From NCBI GenBank assembly GCA_900548535.1, contig URLG01000021.1:1-42122 (forward strand): 42,122 nt of DNA. The letters run 5' to 3'. This document shows, in pieces, positions 16,680 to 24,042 of the stretch. Origin of the DNA: Candidatus Segatella intestinihominis. Its GTDB lineage: Bacteria > Bacteroidota > Bacteroidia > Bacteroidales > Bacteroidaceae. The notes beneath the pieces are model-generated. The model searched no databases. It worked only from the letters and a program-made list of their open reading frames with translations, and was not told the DNA's origin. A program made the position numbers and the translations under genes. Position 1 is the first letter of the stretch; every line of letters starts with the position of its first letter.

Positions 16680-16687
16680 CAAAAGTA
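16680..16687 (-). promoter_or_regulatory. -7 box for the etfB-etfA-dehydrogenase operon
   Basis: On the minus strand it reads TACTTTTG, with TTTG at 16708-16711, 20 bases upstream. Confidence 0.75.
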
Positions 16688-16803
16688 CCAATTTTTTGCG
16701 TTTTACCCAAATATTTCGTAATAAAAATGCACAAAATAGCTAACTTTGTGCGCAAAACGGAATATTTGTGCAGGTTTTTCTTGGAAGAATGAAAGATTTA
16801 TTG

Positions 16804-16811
16804 TAGCTTTG
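16804..16811 (+). promoter_or_regulatory. -7 box for the nucleotidylyltransferase/kinase operon
   Basis: TAGCTTTG lies 38 bases before the ATG at 16850. The upstream box is weak (TTGG at 16781). It diverges from the etfB promoter. Confidence 0.55.
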
Positions 16812-16849
16812 TAGGCAGAAAACAACAAAAAGAAAAGTAGCTAAAATAA

Positions 16850-18016
16850 ATGAAGAAAGTTTTTGTAAGTGGTTGTTATGACTTATTGCACAGCGGCCAC
16901 GTTGAGTTTTTTAGACAGGCTTCCCAGTATGGCGACCTCTATGTGGGCATCGGCTCCGATGAGACCATCTTGGGCTACAAGCATCATAAGACGTTCTATC
17001 CCGAGCAGGAGCGTCTCTTCATGGTGAAGTCTATCCGTTACGTGAAGGATGCGTTTATCAATCAGGGCAGCGGCATCATGGATTTTATCCCTACGGTGGA
17101 TATGGTGAAGCCGGATGTCTTTGTGGTGAATGCCGATGGCAGCAGCGAGACCAAGCGCAAGTTTTGTGAGGAGCGGGGCATCGAGTATGTGGTATTGGAG
17201 CGCACGCCTGCCGAGGGATTGACGGCTCGTTCCAGCACGGACATCAAGGATTCTACCTGCCAATTGCCTACTCGTATCGACTTGGCTGGCACTTGGATAG
17301 ACCAACCCTACGTGAGTTGTTTGGCTCCGGGCTGGGCGATAACGGTGTCGATTGTGCCAACCTTCGAGGTGCGTGAGCGTTGCGGACTGTCTACTTCTAC
17401 TCGCAATATGATCAAGAAGATATGGCCGGTGAAGTTGCCTGATATGAATCCAGAGATTCTGGCTAAGTTGGTGTTCTGCTTCGAGAACGATCCTGAGCGT
17501 AGCGATGGCATCGTGAGTGGGGCACAGGATAGCATCGGCATCTGTATGCCGGGCTTGTGCCGTCATTATTATAACAACCGATTCTGGCCGGAGAAGTTTG
17601 AGACTTGCCATGATGAGGATGTGCTCAGCTGGTTGGAGAGCCATCTCTGCATGATTCCGATGGAGCCTCGTCGCCCAGGTTGCTCTGTGGTAGAGGGCAA
17701 GGACATCACCGAACCTAAGGTGAAGGCACTAGCCCAGGCTGCCGATGATTGCTGGCATGCCATTCTCCAGAAAGACTTTGCTGCCTTCGCTTCCGCCTTC
17801 AAGGCTTCGTTTGAGGCGCAGGTGGCTATGTTTCCAGCCATGATACAGGGCTGCGTACAGGGATTTATAGATGAGTATTCTGCTCTGCCAGATGTGCATG
17901 CCTGGAAGATGCCGGGTGCTGGTGGCGGTGGCTATCTGGTCTTGGTGGTAGATGACGTGAAGGCTTTCAAGGAGCATCATCCTGATGCTATCCAGCTGTT
18001 GATAAGAAGAAAATAG
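16850..18016 (+). CDS. nucleotidylyltransferase fused to a compact GHMP sugar-kinase-like domain
   Basis: The 388-residue protein joins two enzymes. Residues 1-135 are a cytidylyltransferase-type domain: GCYDLLHSGH with the HxGH site at 14-17, and an ARSSTDIK end motif (126-133) as in TagD/HldE-type enzymes. Residues 140-388 look like a GHMP kinase of the L-fucokinase/heptose-kinase branch: RIDLAGTWID (142-151), GLSTST (179-184), GAQDSIGICMPG (224-235) and the C-terminal loop GAGGGG (356-361). Only about 30 residues lie between the first two kinase motifs, far fewer than usual, so the domain is compact. The following gene, 35 bases away, is a FucP-like sugar importer. I infer a sugar salvage or activation enzyme; the sugar is unknown. 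Confidence 0.75.
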   Translation: MKKVFVSGCYDLLHSGHVEFFRQASQYGDLYVGIGSDETILGYKHHKTFYPEQERLFMVKSIRYVKDAFINQGSGIMDFIPTVDMVKPDVFVVNADGSSETKRKFCEERGIEYVVLERTPAEGLTARSSTDIKDSTCQLPTRIDLAGTWIDQPYVSCLAPGWAITVSIVPTFEVRERCGLSTSTRNMIKKIWPVKLPDMNPEILAKLVFCFENDPERSDGIVSGAQDSIGICMPGLCRHYYNNRFWPEKFETCHDEDVLSWLESHLCMIPMEPRRPGCSVVEGKDITEPKVKALAQAADDCWHAILQKDFAAFASAFKASFEAQVAMFPAMIQGCVQGFIDEYSALPDVHAWKMPGAGGGGYLVLVVDDVKAFKEHHPDAIQLLIRRK

Positions 18017-18051
18017 GTAGGAGAAGTTTACCCGAATTAAAGTGATAAATC

Positions 18052-19299
18052 ATGAGTAAGATAGTAGACAAGAAATATCTGTTTTCTTTTGCCCTTATCG
18101 CCTCGCTCTTCTTCTTTTGGGGATTTGCTCATAGCATACTAGATATCTTGAACAAGCATTTTCAGGATGCGCTGGTCATTTCCAAGTCGCATTCGGCATT
18201 GCTTCAGGCGATGGTATATGGTGGCTATTTCATCATGGCTTTGCCTGCTGGAGCCATTATCCGCAAGTGGGGATATAAGGTAGGTGTTATCACGGGCTTG
18301 ATGCTTTATGGCATCGGTGCCCTGCTTTTCATTCCGGGCGAGAGCTTGATGTCATTTGAGTTCTTCCTGCTTTGTCTCTTCATTATCGGATGCGGACTTA
18401 CTTGCTTGGAGACGGCGGCTAATCCATACGTTGCCGTGTTGGGCGATGAGGCTACGGCTCCATCTCGCCTGAATCTGGCCCAGTCGCTCAATGGATTTGG
18501 CTGGATAGTGGGTCCGTTGGTAGGAGGCTTGGTTGTGTTTAGTGGAGAAGATGGCAATAGCGGTTCGGTAGCTCTGCCGTATGCTGTGATAGGAGTCATC
18601 GTATTGGTCGTGGCATTCATTTTTAGCAGAATCCGATTGCCGGAGATAGTGGATGATGTATCTGATGCATCGGAGAAATCTTTGGATTCTTCTGATGCCC
18701 CTATATATAATAAGGTGGAAAATGCTGATAGCGGTAAGATGGATCAGTCCTTGTGGCATTCCTCTGTGTTTGTCTTCGGTCTGATAGCCCTCTTCTTCTA
18801 TGTGGCAGCACAGACGGGTGTGAATAGTTTCTTCATCAATTATGTTACGGAGAAGGTTCCTTCTGTCTCCCCTCGCACGGCGGCATTGTTGTTGTCCTTT
18901 GGCGGTATGGGCATGTTCTTTGTGGGCAGATTGGCAGGCAGCTGGCTGATGAATCGCATCGCTGCCAGCAAGGTGTTGTTGGCTTGTGCGGTGGGCGGCA
19001 TCCTCTGTATGCTGGGCGTTATCTTTGGCTCAGGCACATTGGCTCTCGTGGCTTTGGTGCTCACTTATCTATGTGAGGCAACGATGTTTCCTACGATATT
19101 CGCCCTGTCGCTCAATGGCTTGAGTGTCAGCAATACAAAGCGAGGCTCGTCATTCCTCATCATGAGCATTGTGGGCGGTGCCATTGCCCCAGTGGTAATG
19201 GGCGCTATCGGTGAAGCCAATATGGCGATAGGTTTCATCATTCCGCTCATCTGCTATCTCGTCATCGCCGTCTTTGCGATGAAAGTAGTGAGAAAGTAA
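18052..19299 (+). CDS. FucP-type sugar:H+ symporter (major facilitator superfamily)
   Basis: The 415-residue protein has about 12 membrane segments with a cytoplasmic loop near residues 200-225. Family features of the FucP/glucose-galactose group are visible: FWGFAHSILDILNKHFQ at the start, YGGYFIMALPAGAIIRKWGYK, and LTCLETAANPYVAVLG with LNLAQSLNGFGWI. These proteins import fucose, galactose, glucose or related sugars with protons. It follows the nucleotidylyltransferase/kinase fusion on the same strand with no terminator between, so import and activation of the same sugar is likely. Confidence 0.88.
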   Translation: MSKIVDKKYLFSFALIASLFFFWGFAHSILDILNKHFQDALVISKSHSALLQAMVYGGYFIMALPAGAIIRKWGYKVGVITGLMLYGIGALLFIPGESLMSFEFFLLCLFIIGCGLTCLETAANPYVAVLGDEATAPSRLNLAQSLNGFGWIVGPLVGGLVVFSGEDGNSGSVALPYAVIGVIVLVVAFIFSRIRLPEIVDDVSDASEKSLDSSDAPIYNKVENADSGKMDQSLWHSSVFVFGLIALFFYVAAQTGVNSFFINYVTEKVPSVSPRTAALLLSFGGMGMFFVGRLAGSWLMNRIAASKVLLACAVGGILCMLGVIFGSGTLALVALVLTYLCEATMFPTIFALSLNGLSVSNTKRGSSFLIMSIVGGAIAPVVMGAIGEANMAIGFIIPLICYLVIAVFAMKVVRK

Positions 19300-19313
19300 T
19301 TCTAAGATGGTAT

Positions 19314-19350
19314 AAAAAATCCCAGACGATTCTTTTCGCCTGGGATTTTT
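19314..19350. terminator. bidirectional terminator between the sugar transporter and ribE
   Basis: A hairpin with arms AAAAATCCCAGACGA and TCGCCTGGGATTTTT (one A-C mismatch) has A and T runs at its two sides, so it can stop transcription on both strands. Confidence 0.85.
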
Positions 19351-19394
19351 GTAATAAGCTATAAACTATAGACTGTTTACTATAAACTCTTAAT

Positions 19395-19997
19395 TTATTC
19401 AAAGCTTTTCAGTCTTGCGATATACTTGCCGAGGATATCGAACTCGATGTTTACCACGCTTCCTACTTCGATATTACAGAAGTTGGTGTTCTCACGAGTA
19501 TATGGGATGATGGCGACAGTGAAAGTGTTGTCGGTAGGCTCACAAACGGTGAGCGAAACGCCGTTCACGGTTACGCTGCCCTTATCCACAGTGAAGTAAC
19601 CCTTGCGAGCCATCTCACGATTCAGTTCATATTCGAAGGTGAAATAGGTAGAACCGTCTGCATCCTTCATGGCGATGCACTTGGCTGTCTCATCCACGTG
19701 ACCCTGAACGATATGACCGTCCAGTCTGCCATTCATCACCATTGATCGCTCCACGTTCACCTTGTCGCCCACCTTGAGCAGTCCCAGGTTGCTGCGCTCC
19801 AAGGTCTCCTTCATGGCAGTAACGGTATAAGTATTGTCCTTGATTTCCACTACGGTGAGGCATACGCCATTGTGGGCAACGCTCTGGTCGATGCCCAACT
19901 CATCTACGAAAGAACATGACAGGGTGAAGTCGATGTTCTCCTGATCGTGCTTGATGGCCACAACGGTAGCCATCTCTTCTACTATTCCACTAAACAT
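19395..19997 (-). CDS. ribE: riboflavin synthase, alpha chain
   Basis: The 200-residue enzyme turns two molecules of 6,7-dimethyl-8-ribityllumazine into riboflavin. It starts with the family's MFSGIVEE and has two repeated lumazine-binding barrels: the first with VAHNGVCLTVVEI (about 38-50), the second with DKGSVTVNGVSLTV (about 137-150), followed by IIPYTRENTNF. The gene stands alone with its own promoter; no FMN riboswitch is seen in the 50 bases upstream. Confidence 0.95.
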   Translation of the reverse strand: MFSGIVEEMATVVAIKHDQENIDFTLSCSFVDELGIDQSVAHNGVCLTVVEIKDNTYTVTAMKETLERSNLGLLKVGDKVNVERSMVMNGRLDGHIVQGHVDETAKCIAMKDADGSTYFTFEYELNREMARKGYFTVDKGSVTVNGVSLTVCEPTDNTFTVAIIPYTRENTNFCNIEVGSVVNIEFDILGKYIARLKSFE

Positions 19998-20028
19998 AAG
20001 CTTTCTTTTATATATTTTATTTGGGGTG

Positions 20029-20036
20029 CAAAGTTA
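20029..20036 (-). promoter_or_regulatory. -7 box for ribE
   Basis: The minus strand reads TAACTTTG, with TTTG at 20057-20060, 20 bases upstream. The likely 5' leader is only about 25 bases. Confidence 0.75.
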
Positions 20037-20063
20037 TTGCATTCATTGCAAACAACCAAATTA

Positions 20064-20196
20064 TTTAAGTTCTTTTATCTTCTCGTTCATCTTCTTTGGT
20101 GCTTGGCAGTGGTACATCGTGGGCATCGGTACCTTGTTTGCCATGGTATATGTGGGCATAGTAGTGAAGAAGGTAGGCAAGCCTATATATAATTAA
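20064..20196 (+). pseudogene. possible remnant of a small membrane protein
   Basis: An open frame ending at TAA 20194-20196 reads as one or two hydrophobic segments followed by a basic end (AWQWYIVGIGTLFAMVYVG, then VVKKVGKPIYN). It has no nearby ATG and runs into the ribE promoter at its left. It looks like the tail of a lost membrane protein gene, but composition alone supports this. Confidence 0.25.
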
Positions 20197-20199
20197 GGT

Positions 20200-20234
20200 A
20201 TAAGGGCATGAGGATTTCCTTCTCATGCCCTTAT
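20200..20234 (+). repeat. 35-base palindromic hairpin, left copy
   Basis: Arms of 13 bases (ATAAGGGCATGAG and its complement) flank a 9-base loop GATTTCCTT. An identical hairpin, but with the loop reverse-complemented, lies at 21709-21743 on the other side of the DUF4143 gene. It probably also works as a terminator. Confidence 0.85.
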
Positions 20235-20260
20235 TTCGTATGATTAATCATTAAAAGTTT

Positions 20261-20352
20261 CGACTATACTCGATTTTTTTGATGTTTTAGTTGCTTTTTT
20301 CGAGTATAGACGAAAATCTTGTTAAAAATGCAGATATTTTCGTCTATACTCG
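20261..20352. promoter_or_regulatory. three operator-like motifs at exact 40-base spacing
   Basis: The 12-base motif CGACTATACTCG starts at 20261. Its inverted form CGAGTATAGACG starts at 20301, and CGTCTATACTCG starts at 20341, so starts are exactly 40 bases apart. The second and third are embedded in a perfect 22-base inverted repeat (20295-20316 and 20337-20358). The third motif ends 10 bases before the -7 box of the DUF4143 gene. Placement and phasing suggest a regulator-binding array. Confidence 0.7.
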
Positions 20353-20362
20353 AAAAAAGTGC

Positions 20363-20370
20363 TATCTTTG
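20363..20370 (+). promoter_or_regulatory. -7 box for the DUF4143 ATPase gene
   Basis: TATCTTTG lies only 8 bases before the ATG at 20379. Transcription would begin about at the start codon, implying a leaderless or nearly leaderless message. There is no clear TTTG box at the usual distance; the operator-like repeat occupies it. Confidence 0.65.
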
Positions 20371-20378
20371 CAGAAAAA

Positions 20379-21653
20379 ATGAGTATGAACGAAAATATAG
20401 AATCAGTAAAGAAGTATAATCTTTGGTTTGGTAATACCATTGATGCCGGATTTCCGCGTCCGCTTTATACCGCAAGCATCGACCAATACCTTGGTAGCAA
20501 GATAGTAAAGGTGCTTACGGGACAACGACGTGTGGGGAAAAGCTATATCTTGCGCCAAACAGCCATGCATCTGATGCAGCAGGGTGTTAGTGGCAATAAT
20601 ATCATCTTTATCAATCGAGAACTGACGGCATTCGATTTTATCGAAAATTATAAGGATTTGGATGCTTTCATTCATCTCTATCGCCAAGAACTGAAACCTG
20701 AAGGTCGCATCTATATCTTTATAGATGAAGTGCAGGATATTGATGGTTGGGAGCGAGTGGTCAATTCGTTGTCTCAAGACTATACGGAAGATTATGAGAT
20801 TTTTATCACAGGTTCCAATTCCAAGATGTTTTCAGGCGAGTTGTCTACACTTCTGTCTGGTAGATATGTGGAGTTTCGTATTTTCCCATTGTCTTATGAG
20901 GAATATACAAGCATTCATCAGTTGGGCATTGGCAGAGAAAGTTATATGCGATATATGGCTGACGGAGGATATCCTGAATTGGTACATTTTCAGTCGTCAG
21001 ATGTGAAGCGCAACTACATATCTGGTTTGAAGGATACAGTATTGCTGAAAGACATCATTCGTCGATATACCATTCGTGATGTACGATTACTTGAAGACCT
21101 GTTTGCCTATCTGGTTAACAATTCCTCTAATTTGCTCTCTGTTACCAATATCACCAATTTCATCAAGAGCAAGGGGCGCAAAACTTCCTATGATACCGTG
21201 TCGGCATATCTGGGATATATAGAAGAGGTGTATCTTGCCCATCGTGCTTTGCGCTATAACATCAAGGGCAAGGAGACGCTTTCGGGCAGTTGCAAATATT
21301 ATATGAACGACCTCTCGTTTAAGAATTACCTCTATGCAGGATTGGGGTATGGAACGGGCTATCTTTTGGAAAATCTGGTCTATCTGGATTTGTTGCGTCA
21401 TGGATATGATGTCTATGTGGGCAGTGTAAGGGATAAGGAGGTGGATTTCGTAGCCATCAAGAATGACCGCACCATTTATGTTCAAGCCACCTATATGCTG
21501 ATAGATGAGCAAACGATAGAGCGAGAATATGCCCCATTGGAGTGTATCGCTGATAATTATGAGAAGATAGTAGTATCACTCGATGACCTCCAACTGCCAT
21601 CTCGCAATGGCATCAAGCATGTGAGGGCTTGGGATTTGGCACAGATACTATAA
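20379..21653 (+). CDS. AAA+ ATPase with C-terminal DUF4143 domain
   Basis: The start at ATG 20379 (or 20385) is chosen because a promoter ends at 20370; a longer frame would begin inside the operator repeats. The 424-residue protein has Walker A GQRRVGKS (48-55), Walker B IYIFIDEVQD (111-120), sensor ITGSNSKM, and a C-terminal DUF4143 part. This part carries a PD-(D/E)XK-like pattern: ENLVYLDLLRHGYDVYVG, EVDFVAI, YVQATYM. These widespread prokaryotic ATPases have no settled function. The gene stands alone between two identical hairpins, which suggests a self-contained module. Confidence 0.9.
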   Translation: MSMNENIESVKKYNLWFGNTIDAGFPRPLYTASIDQYLGSKIVKVLTGQRRVGKSYILRQTAMHLMQQGVSGNNIIFINRELTAFDFIENYKDLDAFIHLYRQELKPEGRIYIFIDEVQDIDGWERVVNSLSQDYTEDYEIFITGSNSKMFSGELSTLLSGRYVEFRIFPLSYEEYTSIHQLGIGRESYMRYMADGGYPELVHFQSSDVKRNYISGLKDTVLLKDIIRRYTIRDVRLLEDLFAYLVNNSSNLLSVTNITNFIKSKGRKTSYDTVSAYLGYIEEVYLAHRALRYNIKGKETLSGSCKYYMNDLSFKNYLYAGLGYGTGYLLENLVYLDLLRHGYDVYVGSVRDKEVDFVAIKNDRTIYVQATYMLIDEQTIEREYAPLECIADNYEKIVVSLDDLQLPSRNGIKHVRAWDLAQIL

Positions 21654-21708
21654 CTTGGGCTGTTGCGTGTAGCTATATTTTGTATCAGGTAGCTATATAT
21701 GATAAGGT

Positions 21709-21743
21709 ATAAGGGCATGAGAAGGAAATCCTCATGCCCTTAT
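21709..21743 (+). repeat. 35-base palindromic hairpin, right copy
   Basis: Same arms as at 20200-20234, with loop AAGGAAATC, the reverse complement of the left loop. It sits in the convergent gap between the DUF4143 gene and the esterase gene, 6 bases from the esterase stop, and likely terminates both. Confidence 0.85.
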
Positions 21744-21749
21744 GCCTTA

Positions 21750-22577
21750 TTAGAATTCGTACTTCTTGCCCAATATCTTGTTGATGCTTTGGATGAGGAT
21801 GTGGTAGGCAGGATTTCCCATGGCTCCGTGCCCATGACCGGCTATCTCATAAAGTTCTGTGTCGGGGCGACCTACAAGATTCATCATTCTCCACATATAG
21901 GCGTTCTCCTCGTATCTGCCAAAGAGTTCTATGTTTCTGTCGCCAGTAATCAGGATGAGTGGGGCGGCATCTTTTCTTACGTGGAAGAGGGGAGCATACT
22001 TGTCGATGGTAGGCTGGAGGTTGTCGATGCCATTCATCTTTCGATAAGCAAAATGGCTGATCATCTGGCCACTGAATGGTATCAAACCTGCGATATTATT
22101 GGCATCCACTCCATATCGGTTGAGCCATTCTTTGTCTAGACCGAGCATTGCTGTGATATAGCCGCCTGCAGAATGACCAGATACAAAGATCTTCTTATTG
22201 CTACCGCTATACTTGTCGATATTCTTGAAAACCCAAGCCAAGGCTGCTGCGCAATCATCCAGGCATTGGTCGATGGTGACGGTTGGGAGCAAGCGATAGT
22301 TCACGCCCACGATGGTATAGCCTTGGTTCATCAGTTGTGAAGGCAACTGCTTGCTGCCACTGGTAAGACCACCGCCATGAAACCATACCACGACAGGGCA
22401 GTCCTTCTGCTTCTTTTCATAGTAGATGTCGAGCTTGCATCGCTCATTTACGTAAGCATCCTTGTTGCTCTTGTACTGGATGTTGTTTACGATAGTGGCT
22501 TCATTCTTGTTTGCGCTTTGTGCGCTGATGCCCAGTGTGCATATAGCCAAGAGCATCGTCAGTAAGATTTTTCTCAT
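21750..22577 (-). CDS. secreted alpha/beta-hydrolase esterase (BD-FAE/lipase_3 type)
   Basis: The 275-residue protein has a signal peptide (MRKILLTMLLAICTLGISA). The oxyanion motif HGGG is at 67-70 and the nucleophile is Ser136 in GHSAGG. The acid is probably in LITGDRN (about 219) and the histidine in AGHGHGA (about 253-255). This fits small exported esterases of the acetyl-esterase/feruloyl-esterase group in Bacteroidales. It has its own promoter; the substrate is not evident from neighbours. Confidence 0.88.
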   Translation of the reverse strand: MRKILLTMLLAICTLGISAQSANKNEATIVNNIQYKSNKDAYVNERCKLDIYYEKKQKDCPVVVWFHGGGLTSGSKQLPSQLMNQGYTIVGVNYRLLPTVTIDQCLDDCAAALAWVFKNIDKYSGSNKKIFVSGHSAGGYITAMLGLDKEWLNRYGVDANNIAGLIPFSGQMISHFAYRKMNGIDNLQPTIDKYAPLFHVRKDAAPLILITGDRNIELFGRYEENAYMWRMMNLVGRPDTELYEIAGHGHGAMGNPAYHILIQSINKILGKKYEF

Positions 22578-22624
22578 TGTTTGTCTTTTTAATTGGTTAT
22601 TTTATGAGTTGTACTTTTAGAATG

Positions 22625-22632
22625 CAAAAGTA
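22625..22632 (-). promoter_or_regulatory. -7 box for the esterase gene
   Basis: The minus strand reads TACTTTTG, with TTTG at 22653-22656, 20 bases upstream. Confidence 0.75.
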
Positions 22633-22704
22633 CAGCTATCCCAGCAGATAACCAAATTAGAGTTAGCTTTTTAGTAGAATTTAATAGTCTCTCTATTTCT
22701 TGGG

Positions 22705-22818
22705 GTGTCATGAGTGTCAAGTGTCATGAGTGTCATTAAGAAAATTCAAATTCGCTATTTTTGATATGTTTTTTGCGAAATCGTTAATGACACTCATGAC
22801 ACTTGACACTCATGACAC
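22705..22818. repeat. 114-base element with 35-base perfect inverted ends
   Basis: Arms at 22705-22739 and 22784-22818 are exact reverse complements around a 44-base AT-rich centre. Each arm holds two tandem 16-base units built on TGTCATGAGTGTCA, so the core motif occurs four times. A fifth, near-identical copy lies at 38692-38705. It codes for nothing visible. Shape and length suggest a small non-autonomous repeat or a large cruciform site. Confidence 0.8.
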
Positions 22819-22946
22819 TCGCTTCCTCTTTTTTCCTGCGTCCCGATGTATTTCTTTTTTCGTGGCGAGGAAAATATATTTTCGTCGGGAGGCTGTGCTT
22901 CGTTCAGAGGAATCTCCGTGTTACCTCTTTGATTTGATATGCTCTG

Positions 22947-23534
22947 TTAGTTGAAATAGTAATATTTTGTAACTCCTACACTCGCATAGTTTGTTACAAC
23001 GTAACTATACGACTTCGGTAGTTTCAATCCTTCACATGAAGAACTGGAATTTTTAGATGCTACTCCTAAAAGATGTGAGCCGCCAGAATCAGTACTTGAG
23101 TTACATAAAAATATCTTGCCACCAACCTTGCTTGTCCATTTGTAATAATTGTAATAAGATCCATTTGGTGTTCCTCCATTTTTTCCCACTGTAACGCCAT
23201 ATACAGAAACTCTCTCTATGGTGAAACCTGATGCAGGATCTGATGAACCTCCGCCGGAACCAGAACCGCCACCAAAATAGTTGTTTCCTTCAATATCTAT
23301 ATAATTTGAAGAAGGGAGAGAATTTACGGGTTTTACATGTTTGTCAAAATAATTAAGTTTTTCTCTACTGTCAAAATTGTTAAAGCATAACAAGTAGGTG
23401 TCATCAGGATAAGACTGACACGAAACATATTTGTACGAACTTATTTCGCCATAAATCAAATATATATAGCCATCATGATACCAGTCTGAATACTCTCCAA
23501 GACCATTTATGTTTTGAATTGTGAATTTTAGTCT
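22947..23534 (-). pseudogene. 5'-truncated protein of unknown function with a Gly/Ser linker
   Basis: The frame stays open from a TAA at 23535-23537 to the TAG/TAA end at 22947, about 195 codons, but contains no ATG near its beginning; the first start-like codon is a TTG at 23457-23459. The protein part is coherent: KFTIQNINGLGEYSDWYHDG, then a GGGSGSGGGSS linker, then a serine/tyrosine-rich beta-like domain. No signal peptide is present. It looks like the C-terminal portion of a larger, perhaps exported, protein whose 5' end is lost. The terminator at 23549-23592 lies directly upstream. Confidence 0.5.
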
Positions 23535-23548
23535 TTAATTTAATATTG

Positions 23549-23592
23549 AAAAGTGCCCAAGAATTTCTAAGTGATTTTCTTGGGCATTTTTA
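23549..23592 (-). terminator. terminator of the carboxylesterase operon
   Basis: A 15-base stem (AAAAGTGCCCAAGAA against its near-complement, one mismatch) with a 13-base loop has A/T runs on both sides. It lies about 155 bases past the last gene of the unit (23746). Confidence 0.7.
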
Positions 23593-23745
23593 ATGTTATA
23601 GTGATTGTTATGTCCGATTTAACAATATCAGTTCATAGTTTTTTAGCCCTACCCATCTTTCAAACTTCCAGCTTTCTTATCATATTGTGTTCAACCTGAA
23701 GGCAGAAACGCTCATAGGAGTTTGGGCTCTGCAGGATCCGATTTT

Positions 23746-24036
23746 TTATACCATTATCGATACCACTATCTCCTCCGAAGGCCAATGGGGCAGATAGAGC
23801 AGGGGGCGGGGTGTGCCGCCAAGCCCAGTCCAATCTATCCTTTTCACGTAGTCGAAGTCGGGAGGACCGAAGTCAAAACTTCTGCCGTAGAGGACGATGG
23901 CTCCACGACCTTCGTCGATCTTCCAAAGTCCTCCACCGTATGTGCATTGTTCGCCAGGAGCCAACATGTCTCTGTGCAAATAGACGTGACCGAACTTCAG
24001 TACGCCGTCTCTATTGATAATGAATTTCTGAAACAT
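23746..24036 (-). CDS. hypothetical protein of 96 residues
   Basis: The gene begins 6 bases after the carboxylesterase stop on the same strand, which points to translational coupling. The sequence is protein-like and compact (GHVYLHRDMLAPGEQC, YGGGLWKIDEG, LYGRSFDFGPPDFD) with no signal peptide or membrane segment. I do not recognise a family. The overlapping plus-strand frame (23722-24873) is best explained as antisense of this gene and the esterase. Confidence 0.65.
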   Translation of the reverse strand: MFQKFIINRDGVLKFGHVYLHRDMLAPGEQCTYGGGLWKIDEGRGAIVLYGRSFDFGPPDFDYVKRIDWTGLGGTPRPLLYLPHWPSEEIVVSIMV

Positions 24037-24042
24037 TACTCT

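Noticed and set aside
19998..20060. FMN riboswitch upstream of ribE
   Set aside because: The leader between the promoter and the start codon is only about 25 bases, too short for the riboswitch.
20295..20358. Invertible promoter flanked by 22-base inverted repeats
   Set aside because: The segment between the repeats is only 20 bases and does not contain the -7 box, so inversion would not switch transcription; operator sites fit better.
20200..21743. Inverted-repeat-bounded invertible segment around the DUF4143 gene
   Set aside because: Each repeat is itself palindromic and looks like a terminator, so inversion cannot be inferred from the sequence; kept only as a finding on loop orientation.
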